A stretch of 64,000 bases of DNA from positions 3,162,001-3,226,000 of the forward strand of contig NZ_CP126241.1 in assembly GCF_030142075.1 (NCBI RefSeq). The letters are read 5' to 3'. How positions within the stretch are numbered: the stretch's first letter is position 1; each line of letters begins with the position of its first letter. This DNA is from Arthrobacter sp. zg-Y20. GTDB lineage: Bacteria > Actinomycetota > Actinomycetes > Actinomycetales > Micrococcaceae. A program made the translations under genes and the position numbers. Positions 49,682 through 57,949 of the stretch are shown one piece after another. Under the pieces are notes generated by a model. The model had not been told where the DNA came from, did no database searches, and worked only from the letters and a program-made list of their open reading frames with translations.

Positions 49682-51205
49682 TTAGTGCCCGGCGGGTGCC
49701 TTGCGCAGCAGCACGACGGCGCCGGCAGCGGCCGCCACCATCACCAGCACGCCGATCAGCGAGGTCAGGCTGACACCCGAGTCGAACGCGGCCTGGGCCG
49801 AGTGCAGCAGGGCCGAGGCGCTCTCCGCCGGCAGGGACTGCGCCGCGTCGAAGGCCCCGCCCAGGGTTTCCCCGGCGGAAGCCGCCTGCTCGGGGCTCAG
49901 CCCGTCCGGCACGGTGACGTGGGTGCGGTAGGCGGAGGTGAGAATGCTGCCCAGCACCGCGGTGCCCAGCACGGAGCCGATCTCGTAGGCGGTCTCGGAG
50001 ATCGCCGAGGCGGATCCGGCCCGGGACGGCGGCACGCTGGCAAGGATCAGGTCATTGGAAATGGTTTCCGCCGCACCCACGCCAACGCCGAGGAACAGGA
50101 ACGCCACCACCAGTTCCATCACGGTGACCGATTCCCCGGCGAAGAACACCAGGGCGTAGCCGGCCGCGTTGAAGAGCAGGCCGCCGGCCACCACGTAGGC
50201 GGGCTTCAAGTGCTTCACCAGCGGCACAACGGCCAGGCCGGTGATGATGGTCAGCACCAGTCCGGGCAGCATGGTCAGCCCGGCTTCGATGGGCGACTGC
50301 CCCACCACCAGCTGCAGGTGCTGGGAGAGGAAGAAGATGAAGCCCACCATGGCGAAGAGGCTGAGCAGGTTGGCACTGATGGAGCCGGTGAAGATGGGGT
50401 TGCGGAACAGCCGCACATCCAGCATCGGCTTCTCGCGGTGCAGTTGGCGGCGCACAAACAAGGTGCCGAGCACCAGGCCGGCGAGGATGATCGGCAGGCC
50501 GGGCACCACGCCGTCGTGCGCGAAGGTCTTGATGCCGTAGGTGATCGAAAGCATCGAACCCATAACCAGGACGACGCCGAGGATATCGACCGCGCCCGGG
50601 CTCGGGTCCTTGGATTCGGGCAGCAGGATGGGGCCGAAGATCAGCAGCGGCAGCAGCACGGGGATGGAGAGCAGGAAGACCGAGCCCCACCAGAAGTGCT
50701 CCAGCAGCACGCCGCCCACAATCGGACCCAGGGCTGCGCCGCCGGAGAAACCGGCTGCCCAGATGGCCACCGCCACGCGGCGCTGGGAAGGCACGGTGAA
50801 GATGTTGCGGATCAGCGACAGCGTGGCGGGCATCAGCATGGCACCGAAGACACCCATCAGGGCGCGGGCCAGGATCAGCATGGTGGCCGAAACGGAGAAC
50901 GCCGCCACCAGGGAGAGCACGCCGAATCCCACGCTGCCGATCATTAGCAGCCGCCGGCGTCCGATCCGGTCCCCGAGGCTGCCCATGGGAACCAGCAGTC
51001 CGGCGAGGACCAGGGCGTAAATGTCCACTATCCACAGCAGCTGCACGCCGCTGGGGGCCAGCGCCTGGGACAGCGACGGGATGGCGAAGCTGAGCACGTT
51101 GTTGTCGATGGAGATCAACAGAACCGGCAGCATCAGGACAGCAAGTCCCCACCATTCGCGCTTACCAGCGCGCGTTTCTGCGGGCCTTTCCTGAACCGCC
51201 AGCAC
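49682..51205 (-). CDS. MFS drug exporter, DHA2 family, TetR-controlled
   Basis: A 507-residue, 14-helix antiporter of the QacA/Stp type. SIDNNVLSFAIPSLS in helix 1, GSLGDRIGRRRLL in loop 2-3, and GPIVGGVLLEHFWWGSVF as motif C. The GTG start follows AGGAGGATGCC. It is divergent from a TetR-family gene with a palindromic operator between them, the common arrangement of repressor and exporter. Confidence 0.9.
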   Translation of the reverse strand: MLAVQERPAETRAGKREWWGLAVLMLPVLLISIDNNVLSFAIPSLSQALAPSGVQLLWIVDIYALVLAGLLVPMGSLGDRIGRRRLLMIGSVGFGVLSLVAAFSVSATMLILARALMGVFGAMLMPATLSLIRNIFTVPSQRRVAVAIWAAGFSGGAALGPIVGGVLLEHFWWGSVFLLSIPVLLPLLIFGPILLPESKDPSPGAVDILGVVLVMGSMLSITYGIKTFAHDGVVPGLPIILAGLVLGTLFVRRQLHREKPMLDVRLFRNPIFTGSISANLLSLFAMVGFIFFLSQHLQLVVGQSPIEAGLTMLPGLVLTIITGLAVVPLVKHLKPAYVVAGGLLFNAAGYALVFFAGESVTVMELVVAFLFLGVGVGAAETISNDLILASVPPSRAGSASAISETAYEIGSVLGTAVLGSILTSAYRTHVTVPDGLSPEQAASAGETLGGAFDAAQSLPAESASALLHSAQAAFDSGVSLTSLIGVLVMVAAAAGAVVLLRKAPAGH

Positions 51206-51262
51206 GGCATCCTCCTTCTGAAGTGTTTGGATTTCGTGAGGGAAAACCTCGACTAGCTACTG

Positions 51263-51278
51263 TACCGTCTAGACTGTA
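51263..51278. promoter_or_regulatory. TetR operator between exporter and regulator
   Basis: TACCGTCTAGACTGTA is a 16-bp inverted repeat (TAC-N-GTCTAGAC-N-GTA) with only one asymmetric pair. It is centred in the 122-bp divergent promoter region, about 65 bases from each start. Likely bound by the adjacent TetR protein to repress both genes. Confidence 0.75.
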
Positions 51279-51327
51279 TGGTTCCAAATGCCCGCATTTG
51301 AGTCCGCTCATGGCGTAGCGTAAAAGC

Positions 51328-51894
51328 ATGCCCAACTCTCGTCCCGCCCGGGACCGTATCCTCGATGCCTACGAGGAACTGCTGATCAACGAAGGCCCCC
51401 GCGGTGCCACCCTGGACGCCGTGGTGGCACGCGCCGAGGTCTCCAAGGGTGGCCTGCTGTACCACTTCAAGAACAAGGAAGCGATGGCCGGGGCGCTGAT
51501 CGAGCGGCTGCGCGAGCTGGCCGACGTCGATCTGCAGGCCATGCGGGAGGATCCCGAAGGTCCCGCCCGGTACCTGGTCCGCAGCTCGGTATACGTGGGC
51601 AGCCCGCTGGACCGGGCGCTGATCGGCGTGGTCCGGTTGGCGCAGGCTTCGGATCCCACGGCCTCCGACTTGCTGCAGCAGATCCACAGCAGCTGGTTCG
51701 ACATGGTGCAGCAGGAAGTGGGCGATCCGGCCATCGCCCGGGCCATCACGCTGCTGGCCGACGGACTGTATTACAACGAAGGGCTGCCCGGCGGCTGGCC
51801 CCAGTCCACACGGGACAACCGCTCGAGCTCGGTGGGTGACCTGCTCCAGATTGTGGATGTCCTGAAGTCCCACGCCCAGCCCGCCACGGCCTAG
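51328..51894 (+). CDS. TetR/AcrR-family repressor
   Basis: A 188-residue regulator. The helix-turn-helix spans about 10-55, with GATLDAVVARAEVSKGGLLYHFKNKEAM typical of TetR; the rest is the ligand domain. GLLYHFKNKEAL-type recognition helix is close to QacR-like regulators. Divergent from the DHA2 exporter; the operator lies between. Probably autoregulated and released by the exported compound. Confidence 0.88.
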   Translation: MPNSRPARDRILDAYEELLINEGPRGATLDAVVARAEVSKGGLLYHFKNKEAMAGALIERLRELADVDLQAMREDPEGPARYLVRSSVYVGSPLDRALIGVVRLAQASDPTASDLLQQIHSSWFDMVQQEVGDPAIARAITLLADGLYYNEGLPGGWPQSTRDNRSSSVGDLLQIVDVLKSHAQPATA

Positions 51895-51963
51895 CCCGGG
51901 CAACTTACCGGCGACGGCGTGGCAGCGCCGACACGGGGCACGGCCTCTGCCACAGTAGGTGCC

Positions 51964-52437
51964 ATGGAAACCCGATTGAGCACAGCTGACCTTTATGACG
52001 AGCGCGGCGACGAGCTGGCCTCCGTGTCCCTGCAGTTCCAGGACCTGGGCGGACACACTGCCTTCACCGGCCCCATCCGGACCGTGCGCTGCCTGGAGGA
52101 CAACGGCCTGGTGAAATCCCTGCTGAACTCCCCCGGAGACGGCGCGGTACTGGTGGTCGACGGCGGCGGCTCCCTGAACACGGCGCTGATGGGGGATCTG
52201 ATTGCCGGGGCCGCCGTGGAGAACGGCTGGGCCGGCGTCGTGATTCACGGACCCATCCGTGACCGCACCGCCGTCGCCAAGCTGCCGCTGGGTGTGAAGG
52301 CGCTGGGCTCGAATCCGCGCAAGAGCGCCAAAAACTCTGTCGGCGAGGTGGATGTGCCCGTAGAGTTCGGCGGCGTCACCTTCCGTCCCGGCGCGGTGCT
52401 GTACGCGGACGAGGACGGCATCCTCGTCGAGCCCTAG
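51964..52437 (+). CDS. rraA: RraA family protein
   Basis: A 157-residue protein of the RraA/HMG-aldolase fold: RNase E regulator-like or 4-hydroxy-4-methyl-2-oxoglutarate aldolase-type. MGDLIAGAAVENGWAG and GPIRDRTAV are the metal/substrate-binding motifs of the family. ATG at 51964 chosen as the conserved start. It lies nine bases before the next gene, which starts behind AGGAGA, so they are likely one operon. Confidence 0.87.
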   Translation: METRLSTADLYDERGDELASVSLQFQDLGGHTAFTGPIRTVRCLEDNGLVKSLLNSPGDGAVLVVDGGGSLNTALMGDLIAGAAVENGWAGVVIHGPIRDRTAVAKLPLGVKALGSNPRKSAKNSVGEVDVPVEFGGVTFRPGAVLYADEDGILVEP

Positions 52438-52445
52438 GAGAACCG

Positions 52446-53033
52446 ATGGCAAACGTCCTGCTCTTCCACCACGCCCTGGGCCTGACCGCGGGGATGGACG
52501 CCTTCGCTGAGGTGCTGCGCGAGGCCGGGCACACCGTGACCGTTCCGGACCTCTATGACGGGCGGATCTTCGGGAACCTGGACGAGGGGATCGAGTACGC
52601 CGCCGAACTCGGTATGGACACCGTCGAAGAGTTGGGCGTGCGGATTGCCGAGCGGTTTCCGCCGGAGATGGTCTACATCGGTTTTTCACTCGGCGTGATG
52701 CCGGCGCAGCGGCTGGCGCAGACCCGGCCCGGCGCCCGCGGTGCGGTGCTGATCAGCGCGTGCGCCCCGCTGGGCACCTTCGCCGACAGCTGGCCCGCAG
52801 CGGTGCCGGTGCAAATCCACGGCATGGACGCCGACCCGTACTTCGTGGAGGAGGGCGATCTGGACGCCGCGGAGAACCTGGCCGCGTCCAGCCCGGACGC
52901 GGACCTGATCCTGTATGCGGGCGCGGCGCATCTGTTCGCGGACATCAGCCAGCCGGACTACGACATGGACGCCGCGTTCGCCCTGACCCGGATGGTGCTG
53001 CGGCTGCTGGACCGGGCGGACGCGGCTGGCTGA
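52446..53033 (+). CDS. Dienelactone hydrolase family protein
   Basis: A 195-residue alpha/beta hydrolase. FHHALGLTAGMDAFAE starts the oxyanion region. The nucleophile normally Cys in dienelactone hydrolase is Ser in GFSLG, the acid Asp lies near DADPYF, and the His is in GAAHLF. So it is a DLH-fold esterase rather than a true dienelactone hydrolase. Coupled to rraA. Function unknown. Confidence 0.85.
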   Translation: MANVLLFHHALGLTAGMDAFAEVLREAGHTVTVPDLYDGRIFGNLDEGIEYAAELGMDTVEELGVRIAERFPPEMVYIGFSLGVMPAQRLAQTRPGARGAVLISACAPLGTFADSWPAAVPVQIHGMDADPYFVEEGDLDAAENLAASSPDADLILYAGAAHLFADISQPDYDMDAAFALTRMVLRLLDRADAAG

Positions 53034-53077
53034 CCCGCCGGTGAGACACCGCCGCTGATCAGCCGGCTAAAAACCGC

Positions 53078-53923
53078 TTAGGCGTTCCACAGTCCGTAGG
53101 AATCGGCCAGCGAGGAGATCTTCTGTGCACGGGCCAGGCGCGGCAGGTAGGAGCCGTCACCCACCACGGCGCCGGCTGCGTGCGCTTCGAGCAGCTCGTG
53201 CGCCCAGGTGATTTCGGATTCGCTCGGCGACAGTCCCTGGTTGATGAAGTCCGCGGCCTCGGGCATCAGGCAGAGCTTGCCGGTCATACCCATGCTCTGG
53301 GTGACCTTGCAGGCGTCCAGCAGCTTCTCGCCCAGGGCACCGACGGTGGGGCCGTCAATGGGGCCGGGCAGCTGGCCCACGCGGGAGGCGACCACGAGCT
53401 TGGAGCGGGCATAGGCCAGGGCCATCGGCTCGTCCGAGGCGCCGGTGTCGCGGCGGAAATCGCCGACGCCGAAGGCGAGCCGGAAGGTGCCGGGTGCGCT
53501 GGCGATGGCGGTGGCGTTTTCAATGCCGAGGGCGGATTCCACCAGGGCGAGCACCGGGGTGCCGGCCTGCAGCCGCATGGCGGTGTGGGTGACCTGCTCG
53601 GGCTTTTCGGTCATGGCCAGCATCACGCCACGCAGGCCCGGAGCCTTGGACAGGGCGGCCAGGTCATCAGCCCAGTAATCGGTTTCGATGCCGTTGACCC
53701 GCACCCAGGCGGTCATGCCGGTGGACAGTGCCTCGACAACGCGTTCACGGGCTTCGGCCTTGCCGGGCGCGGGGACGGCGTCTTCCATGTCGAAGACCAC
53801 GGAATCAGCCTCAGAAGCGAGCGCCGGTGCAAAGTTCGCTTCGTTGGCTGCGGAGGCCAGCAGCCAGGAACGGGAGAGTTTTGCGGGGAGCGCAGCCGCG
53901 CGGCTGTTTCGAAATGGGGCCAT
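53078..53923 (-). CDS. HpcH/HpaI aldolase/CitE-like lyase
   Basis: A 281-residue TIM-barrel enzyme. DMEDAVPAPGKAEAR (Mg-binding Glu-Asp), WVRVNG (CoA/substrate Arg) and ALVESALGIENATAIA are hallmarks of the CitE-like branch that includes malyl-CoA lyase/thioesterase. Single minus-strand gene; the 6-3-6 inverted repeat AAGTAG-ACC-CTACTT (53924-53938) overlaps its Shine-Dalgarno region and could be a control site. It is next to ureide genes that yield glyoxylate, the acceptor in malyl-CoA chemistry; that link is inference. Confidence 0.85.
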   Translation of the reverse strand: MAPFRNSRAAALPAKLSRSWLLASAANEANFAPALASEADSVVFDMEDAVPAPGKAEARERVVEALSTGMTAWVRVNGIETDYWADDLAALSKAPGLRGVMLAMTEKPEQVTHTAMRLQAGTPVLALVESALGIENATAIASAPGTFRLAFGVGDFRRDTGASDEPMALAYARSKLVVASRVGQLPGPIDGPTVGALGEKLLDACKVTQSMGMTGKLCLMPEAADFINQGLSPSESEITWAHELLEAHAAGAVVGDGSYLPRLARAQKISSLADSYGLWNA

Positions 53924-54064
53924 AAGTAGACCCTACTTTCAGGGCGCACGGTTCCTAAAATGCGACGGCCGTCATTGTGGGCACCCTCACCTGTGTGACG
54001 CCGGTATCAGTAGGGTCCCTCCTCATTGGGTGCGCCGGGCCCTCTGTTGGGACCCCTTTCCACC

Positions 54065-54925
54065 TCAGCTCCCCACACCGGCGCCGGGATCCTCCAGCCA
54101 GGCAAACGCGCCGTCCAGCGGTGCCCGGTACTCCAGGGACACTTCCCCGCGGTACCCGCCGGCCCGGAGGTCGGAGATCCACTGCGTCAGCGGCAGCTGC
54201 CCGGTACCCGGTGCACCCCGGCCGGGCGCATCGGCTATCTGCACGTGCCCGAACCGGGCGGCGGCTCCGCCAGCCAGCAGCGCCGCGACGTCGTCGCCGT
54301 TCACGGCCAGGTGGTACAGGTCCGCGAGCAGCGCCGCGTTGTCCGTTCCGGCGCCGTGCAGGTCCGCGAGCACCGCGAAGACGTCCGCGGCGGTTTTCAG
54401 CGGATAGTCCGGGGCGCCGCTGAGCGGTTCCAGCAGCACGGTGCCGCCGAACGGTGCGACGGCGGCGGCAGCTTCGCGCAGGTTCCGCAGCGCTTCGGCG
54501 TCCTGCTCGGCCGGGGAATACTCCGGGCTGCGGTTGCCGCACAGGGCGTTGAACAGCAAGCAGCCCAGCCGTTCGCCGATCCCGGCCACCACCTGCACGT
54601 TGGCGCGGAAGTCCGCCCCGCGGTGCGGCAGCGAGAGCAGCCCGCGTTCCCCGGCGTCCATGGTTCCGGCGTCGAAGTTCAGGGCGCCCAGCTGCACGCC
54701 GGCGTCGCGGATGGCTGCCTCAAAGGCGCGCACGTCCGCTTCCGGCGGGACGGGTTCGGCGAACGGCCACCAGAATTCCACGGTGTCGAACCCCGCCGCC
54801 CGCGCCGCGGCGGGACGTTGCAGCAGCGGCAGATCGGTGAAGAGGATGGAGCAGTTGACCGAATAGCCGGTCCGGGCACCGCCGGCCCGGGCATCTCCCA
54901 CCGGGACCGAAACCGGCCCGCTCAT
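54065..54925 (-). CDS. hyi: Hydroxypyruvate isomerase-like TIM barrel
   Basis: A 286-residue xylose-isomerase-like barrel. NCSILFTDLPLLQRP and VEFWWPF at the start and EPLSGAPDYPLKTA (metal-binding Glu) plus HVQIADAPGRGAPGTG are signatures of Hyi, which interconverts hydroxypyruvate and tartronate semialdehyde in glyoxylate use. ATG overlaps the allE stop (ATGA), so it is coupled to the ureide operon: uraD, small ORF, allE, hyi. Confidence 0.87.
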   Translation of the reverse strand: MSGPVSVPVGDARAGGARTGYSVNCSILFTDLPLLQRPAAARAAGFDTVEFWWPFAEPVPPEADVRAFEAAIRDAGVQLGALNFDAGTMDAGERGLLSLPHRGADFRANVQVVAGIGERLGCLLFNALCGNRSPEYSPAEQDAEALRNLREAAAAVAPFGGTVLLEPLSGAPDYPLKTAADVFAVLADLHGAGTDNAALLADLYHLAVNGDDVAALLAGGAAARFGHVQIADAPGRGAPGTGQLPLTQWISDLRAGGYRGEVSLEYRAPLDGAFAWLEDPGAGVGS

Positions 54926-55800
54926 CGCCGGCCGCCCAGCAGGACCTGGCGGTTCACGTCCTGATAGAGGAGGTAGCGGAAGTTGCCGGGCCCGCCGGCG
55001 TAACAGGCCTGCGGGCAGAAGGCGCGCAGGGACAGGTAGTCGCCGGCTTCCACCTCCACCCAGTCCTGGTTCAGCCGGTACACGGCCTTGCCCTCCAGCA
55101 CGTACCGCCCGTGCTCCATCACGTGGGTATCGGCGAACGGGCTCACTGCCCCGGGTTCGAAGGTCACCACGTTCACGTGCATGTCATAGGCGACGTCGTC
55201 CACGGGGATCAGCGAGGTGGTGCGCCACTTGTTGTCCGCGCCCGACATGCCCACCGGTTCAATCTCCGCCTCGTTGCCGAACACCGGCTGCGGGGTGCGC
55301 CCGGCCAGCGGCTGCCAGGCCTTGCGGATCCAGGCGAACGTGGCCGTTTCGTCCGTATCGTTGAAGGCGCCCCAGAGTGCTTCGGGCGGCAGGTAGGCGA
55401 ACCCGCCCGGGGACAGGGGGTGGTCGGTGCCCAGCAGCCGCACGGTGAGCGTGCCATCCAGGACAAAGACGAAGGACTCCACTTCCATTTCCGGTTCCGG
55501 AGCACGCGAGCCGCCGCCCGGGCCCACCTCCACCAGGTACTGCGCGAACGTGGTGGTGCCGCCGGCCACCGGGCGATTCAGGATCCAGGTGCGGGTGTCC
55601 GTCCATTCGGGCAGGACGCTGGTGACAATGTCGCGCAGCACCCCGCGGGGAATCACCGTGTAGGCCTCAGTGACCACGGCCCGGCCGGTGGGCAGTTCGG
55701 TTTGGGCGGGCAGGCCGCCACCGGGGGCGTAGTAGCGCGGTGCGGAGGTATTCGGGGGCGGGGTGTTCGGGGGCGGGGTGTTCGGGGGCGGGGTGCTCAT
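54922..55800 (-). CDS. allE: (S)-ureidoglycine aminohydrolase (bicupin)
   Basis: A 292-residue bicupin. It has YAPGGGLPAQTEL, EMEVESFVFVLDG (cupin motif of domain 1), HVMEHGRYVLEGKAVYRL and FCPQACYAGG at the end, which match AllE/UGlyAH. It removes ammonia from ureidoglycine in allantoin breakdown. The N-terminus has three PPNT repeats encoded by 15-bp units. ATG overlaps the TGA of the upstream 48-codon ORF and its own TGA overlaps hyi. Confidence 0.88.
   Translation of the reverse strand: MSTPPPNTPPPNTPPPNTSAPRYYAPGGGLPAQTELPTGRAVVTEAYTVIPRGVLRDIVTSVLPEWTDTRTWILNRPVAGGTTTFAQYLVEVGPGGGSRAPEPEMEVESFVFVLDGTLTVRLLGTDHPLSPGGFAYLPPEALWGAFNDTDETATFAWIRKAWQPLAGRTPQPVFGNEAEIEPVGMSGADNKWRTTSLIPVDDVAYDMHVNVVTFEPGAVSPFADTHVMEHGRYVLEGKAVYRLNQDWVEVEAGDYLSLRAFCPQACYAGGPGNFRYLLYQDVNRQVLLGGRR
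55751..55795. repeat. Three tandem 15-bp units at the 5' end of allE
   Basis: TTCGGGGGCGGGGTG three times, in frame, encoding PPNTP repeats in the first 20 residues. Such slippage-prone starts can change the length of the N-terminus without affecting the cupin core. Confidence 0.92.
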
Positions 55801-55943
55801 GACTGGACCTTTTCGGAAGCAGCGAATCTGGCGGGCGGAGAGGGCGGCGACGAGGCCTTTGGATACGCCGGCGCCGCCAGTTCGACGCCGCGCAGCCCGG
55901 TGCCGTCCTGCACTTCGGCCTCGGTGACGCGGTGGCGGGTCAT
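55797..55943 (-). CDS. 48-codon ORF between uraD and allE, possible uraH relic
   Basis: Starts at ATG inside the uraD stop (ATGA) and stops at TGA inside the allE start (ATGA). It encodes TRHRVTEAEVQDGTGLRGVEL, then a Pro/Ser-rich tail. The order uraD-uraH is common, and the first 20 residues faintly resemble the start of 5-hydroxyisourate hydrolase (HVTTHVLD-GTGRPARGV-type). It may therefore be a shortened, degenerate uraH or a coupling leader. Neither is proven. Confidence 0.45.
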   Translation of the reverse strand: MTRHRVTEAEVQDGTGLRGVELAAPAYPKASSPPSPPARFAASEKVQS

Positions 55944-56485
55944 GGGTGGAGCAGTCCGTCCAGGCGCAGGATGGCGATATCGCGCAGCTGGGCAGCGATG
56001 ACGGGCAGTTCTTCTTCTACCGTGTGCTGCAGGCGGTCCTGGAGCGAGGCCAGGATCTCCTCGGCGCTGCGGCCGGCGGCGCGGATCAGGAACACCCGGC
56101 CGAACCGGTCCTCATAGGCGCGGTTGCCTGCACCCAGCCGGTCCCTGACGCCGGACAAGCCGCTGACGGAGGCCTGCTCGCTGCGGGAAAAGGCGCCTTC
56201 AACCCCGGTGCCGGCCGGGCGCTCGCCGATCCGCGGATGGTGCGCCAGGGCGCCGTCAACTTCGGCTTCGGTGAAGTCCGGGGCCGCCAGTTCAGCAAAG
56301 CTCAGCAGCTCCCCGGCGGTGGCGAAGGGCCGGGCTGCGGCAATCTCGTTGCACCAGCGGGGAATGTCCAGGCAGGGGCGCAGCATGGCTTCCGCCTCAG
56401 CGAAGCGTGCGGTGTTGAATGCGGTGAGGAAGTCCGGTCCGGACGCCCTGTGATCCGGGGCGTCCGGCGCTGGTTCTGAGGACAC
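55940..56485 (-). CDS. uraD: OHCU decarboxylase (uric acid pathway)
   Basis: A 181-residue 2-oxo-4-hydroxy-4-carboxy-5-ureidoimidazoline decarboxylase, the third step from urate to S-allantoin. The catalytic HHPRIGERP and GNRAYEDRFGRVFLI motifs are present. First gene of the ureide operon: ATGA overlap with the next ORF. The urate oxidase and a normal 5-hydroxyisourate hydrolase gene are absent from the window. Confidence 0.92.
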   Translation of the reverse strand: MSSEPAPDAPDHRASGPDFLTAFNTARFAEAEAMLRPCLDIPRWCNEIAAARPFATAGELLSFAELAAPDFTEAEVDGALAHHPRIGERPAGTGVEGAFSRSEQASVSGLSGVRDRLGAGNRAYEDRFGRVFLIRAAGRSAEEILASLQDRLQHTVEEELPVIAAQLRDIAILRLDGLLHP

Positions 56486-56622
56486 GGGTGTCAGCTTTCC
56501 CTAGGGCTGCGTCGGCAGCCGGCGCTGAACGCCCTTGACCATCGGCTGCGCCGACTTGAATCGATCTTTCCGGCAGACGCAATTGATATTCCGGACAGTC
56601 TGGGCGAGCGGCGCCGAAGGTG

Positions 56623-57162
56623 TCAAGGATTTGTATAGGGGTCCGCGTACCGGACGTACTCTCCGGTAGGCGCCGTCCCGCTGAAGCTCGTCTCAGAACC
56701 GAACCGGCCGTCCAGCTGGCAGCTCTGCTGCGCGCCGGTAAAGGCAACTTCGTTGAACCCGTAAGTGACATCCATCGACTGGCCCGGGGACAGTGTGATG
56801 GCGCCAATTTTCTGGCCGGCACTCCAAGTCTGCTCCTCGAAGGCATCAATGCCATGGTCCGACTTCAGGGTAGAGAGGACGTCCGTCAGGGAGACGGACT
56901 CGGGGACCTTGACGGAAGACGCGGCAGCAGCCATCCGGGACGCCGGAACCGGCGTGGCTTCTGCGGAGGAGTTGGTGAGGGTTGCCGATTCCCGCGGCGC
57001 TCCCATGCCGGGAATGACCGAACCGGGCTCGAAGACTGTTCGAATATCACCGGGTTCGCACTCGGTCATCGCGGCCGCTGCCGGCAGTGCCAGGACCGCG
57101 GAGCCGGCCATCAGGCCGGCGGTGGACAATAGGACGGCCGTTCTTTTCGTCGCGTTCTTCAT
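56623..57162 (-). CDS. Secreted hypothetical protein
   Basis: A 179-residue exported protein with a Sec signal: KNATKRT, a hydrophobic core (AVLLSTAGLMAGSAVLAL) and AAA cleavage near residue 31. The mature part is polar and beta-rich, with two Cys (CEPGD near the start and QQSCQL) that could pair. RBS AGAGGAGC. No recognisable domain; no similarity to neighbours. Single gene between uraD and the DUF3995 gene. Confidence 0.7.
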   Translation of the reverse strand: MKNATKRTAVLLSTAGLMAGSAVLALPAAAAMTECEPGDIRTVFEPGSVIPGMGAPRESATLTNSSAEATPVPASRMAAAASSVKVPESVSLTDVLSTLKSDHGIDAFEEQTWSAGQKIGAITLSPGQSMDVTYGFNEVAFTGAQQSCQLDGRFGSETSFSGTAPTGEYVRYADPYTNP

Positions 57163-57303
57163 GTCGCTCCTCTGTGTGCCGGGCTCTGTCCGGCACCTTC
57201 GGGAGCCCCCCACGTTACCGGCCGGTAGTTTTCTGTCAACACCGTCCGGCGTTTGCCCGGCGCGGGTTCCGGTGCCCTGGCCTGCTTCTCACAATGGAAG
57301 GCG

Positions 57304-57882
57304 ATGGACGCCGACACCCGCCGGGATCTGAGCCTCTGGTGCATCTGGACGGCGTGCGCAGCCGGTCTGGTGCACGCTGCGTTCAGTCTGTACTGGGCGG
57401 TGGGCGGGCAGTGGCTGCTGGACACGGTGGGCAGGTGGGCGGTTGAGCAGTCCGTCTTGGAGCCGCGGCGGACCGGGCTGATCCTGGCAGTGGTGGCACT
57501 GATCAAAATTGCCGCTGCACTTCTTCCGGTGGCCCTCGCCTACGGCCAGCTGTCCGTAGCGGGTTACTGGCGGGCAGCCTGCTGGGCCGGTGCGGTGCTG
57601 CTGGTGCTCTACGGCGGCGCCAACATGGCCGTCAGCCATGCGGTGTTGAGCGGGCTGGGGCGCCCGGAAACCGGCTATGACAGGGCGGCAATGATCGGCC
57701 ATGCCTGGCTGTGGGATCCGCTGTTCCTGCTGTGGGGTGCTGCGCTGCTCGGCTATCTGCTGCTCACCCGGACCGGGCGGCGGACCGGCCCGCGGACCGG
57801 GCCGCGGACCGGGCCGCGGACCGGGCCCGCACCCGGGAGCGATGCCGGGAGCGATGCCGGCGCCGCACCCGGTTCGGGCTGA
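57304..57882 (+). CDS. DUF3995 family membrane protein
   Basis: A 192-residue protein with four membrane helices (about 12-30, 57-77, 87-104, 134-154). The core VGGQWLLDTVGRWA and GHAWLWDPLFLLWGAALL match the DUF3995 family. The C-terminus has a proline/arginine stretch encoded by tandem 12-bp units (RTGP four times, about 57778-57828), then a Ser/Asp/Ala-rich tail. Function unknown. Confidence 0.75.
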   Translation: MDADTRRDLSLWCIWTACAAGLVHAAFSLYWAVGGQWLLDTVGRWAVEQSVLEPRRTGLILAVVALIKIAAALLPVALAYGQLSVAGYWRAACWAGAVLLVLYGGANMAVSHAVLSGLGRPETGYDRAAMIGHAWLWDPLFLLWGAALLGYLLLTRTGRRTGPRTGPRTGPRTGPAPGSDAGSDAGAAPGSG

Positions 57883-57949
57883 CCCCCGGGGTATCCCGCC
57901 CGCCTGAACAGCGTGGTACGCTTCCCTGCAATTTGGAGGGTAGGCCGCA

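Noticed and set aside
49685-50947. 420-codon frame antisense to the DHA2 exporter
   Set aside because: Repetitive His/Gln/Gly-rich translation typical of antisense frames; the exporter is certain.
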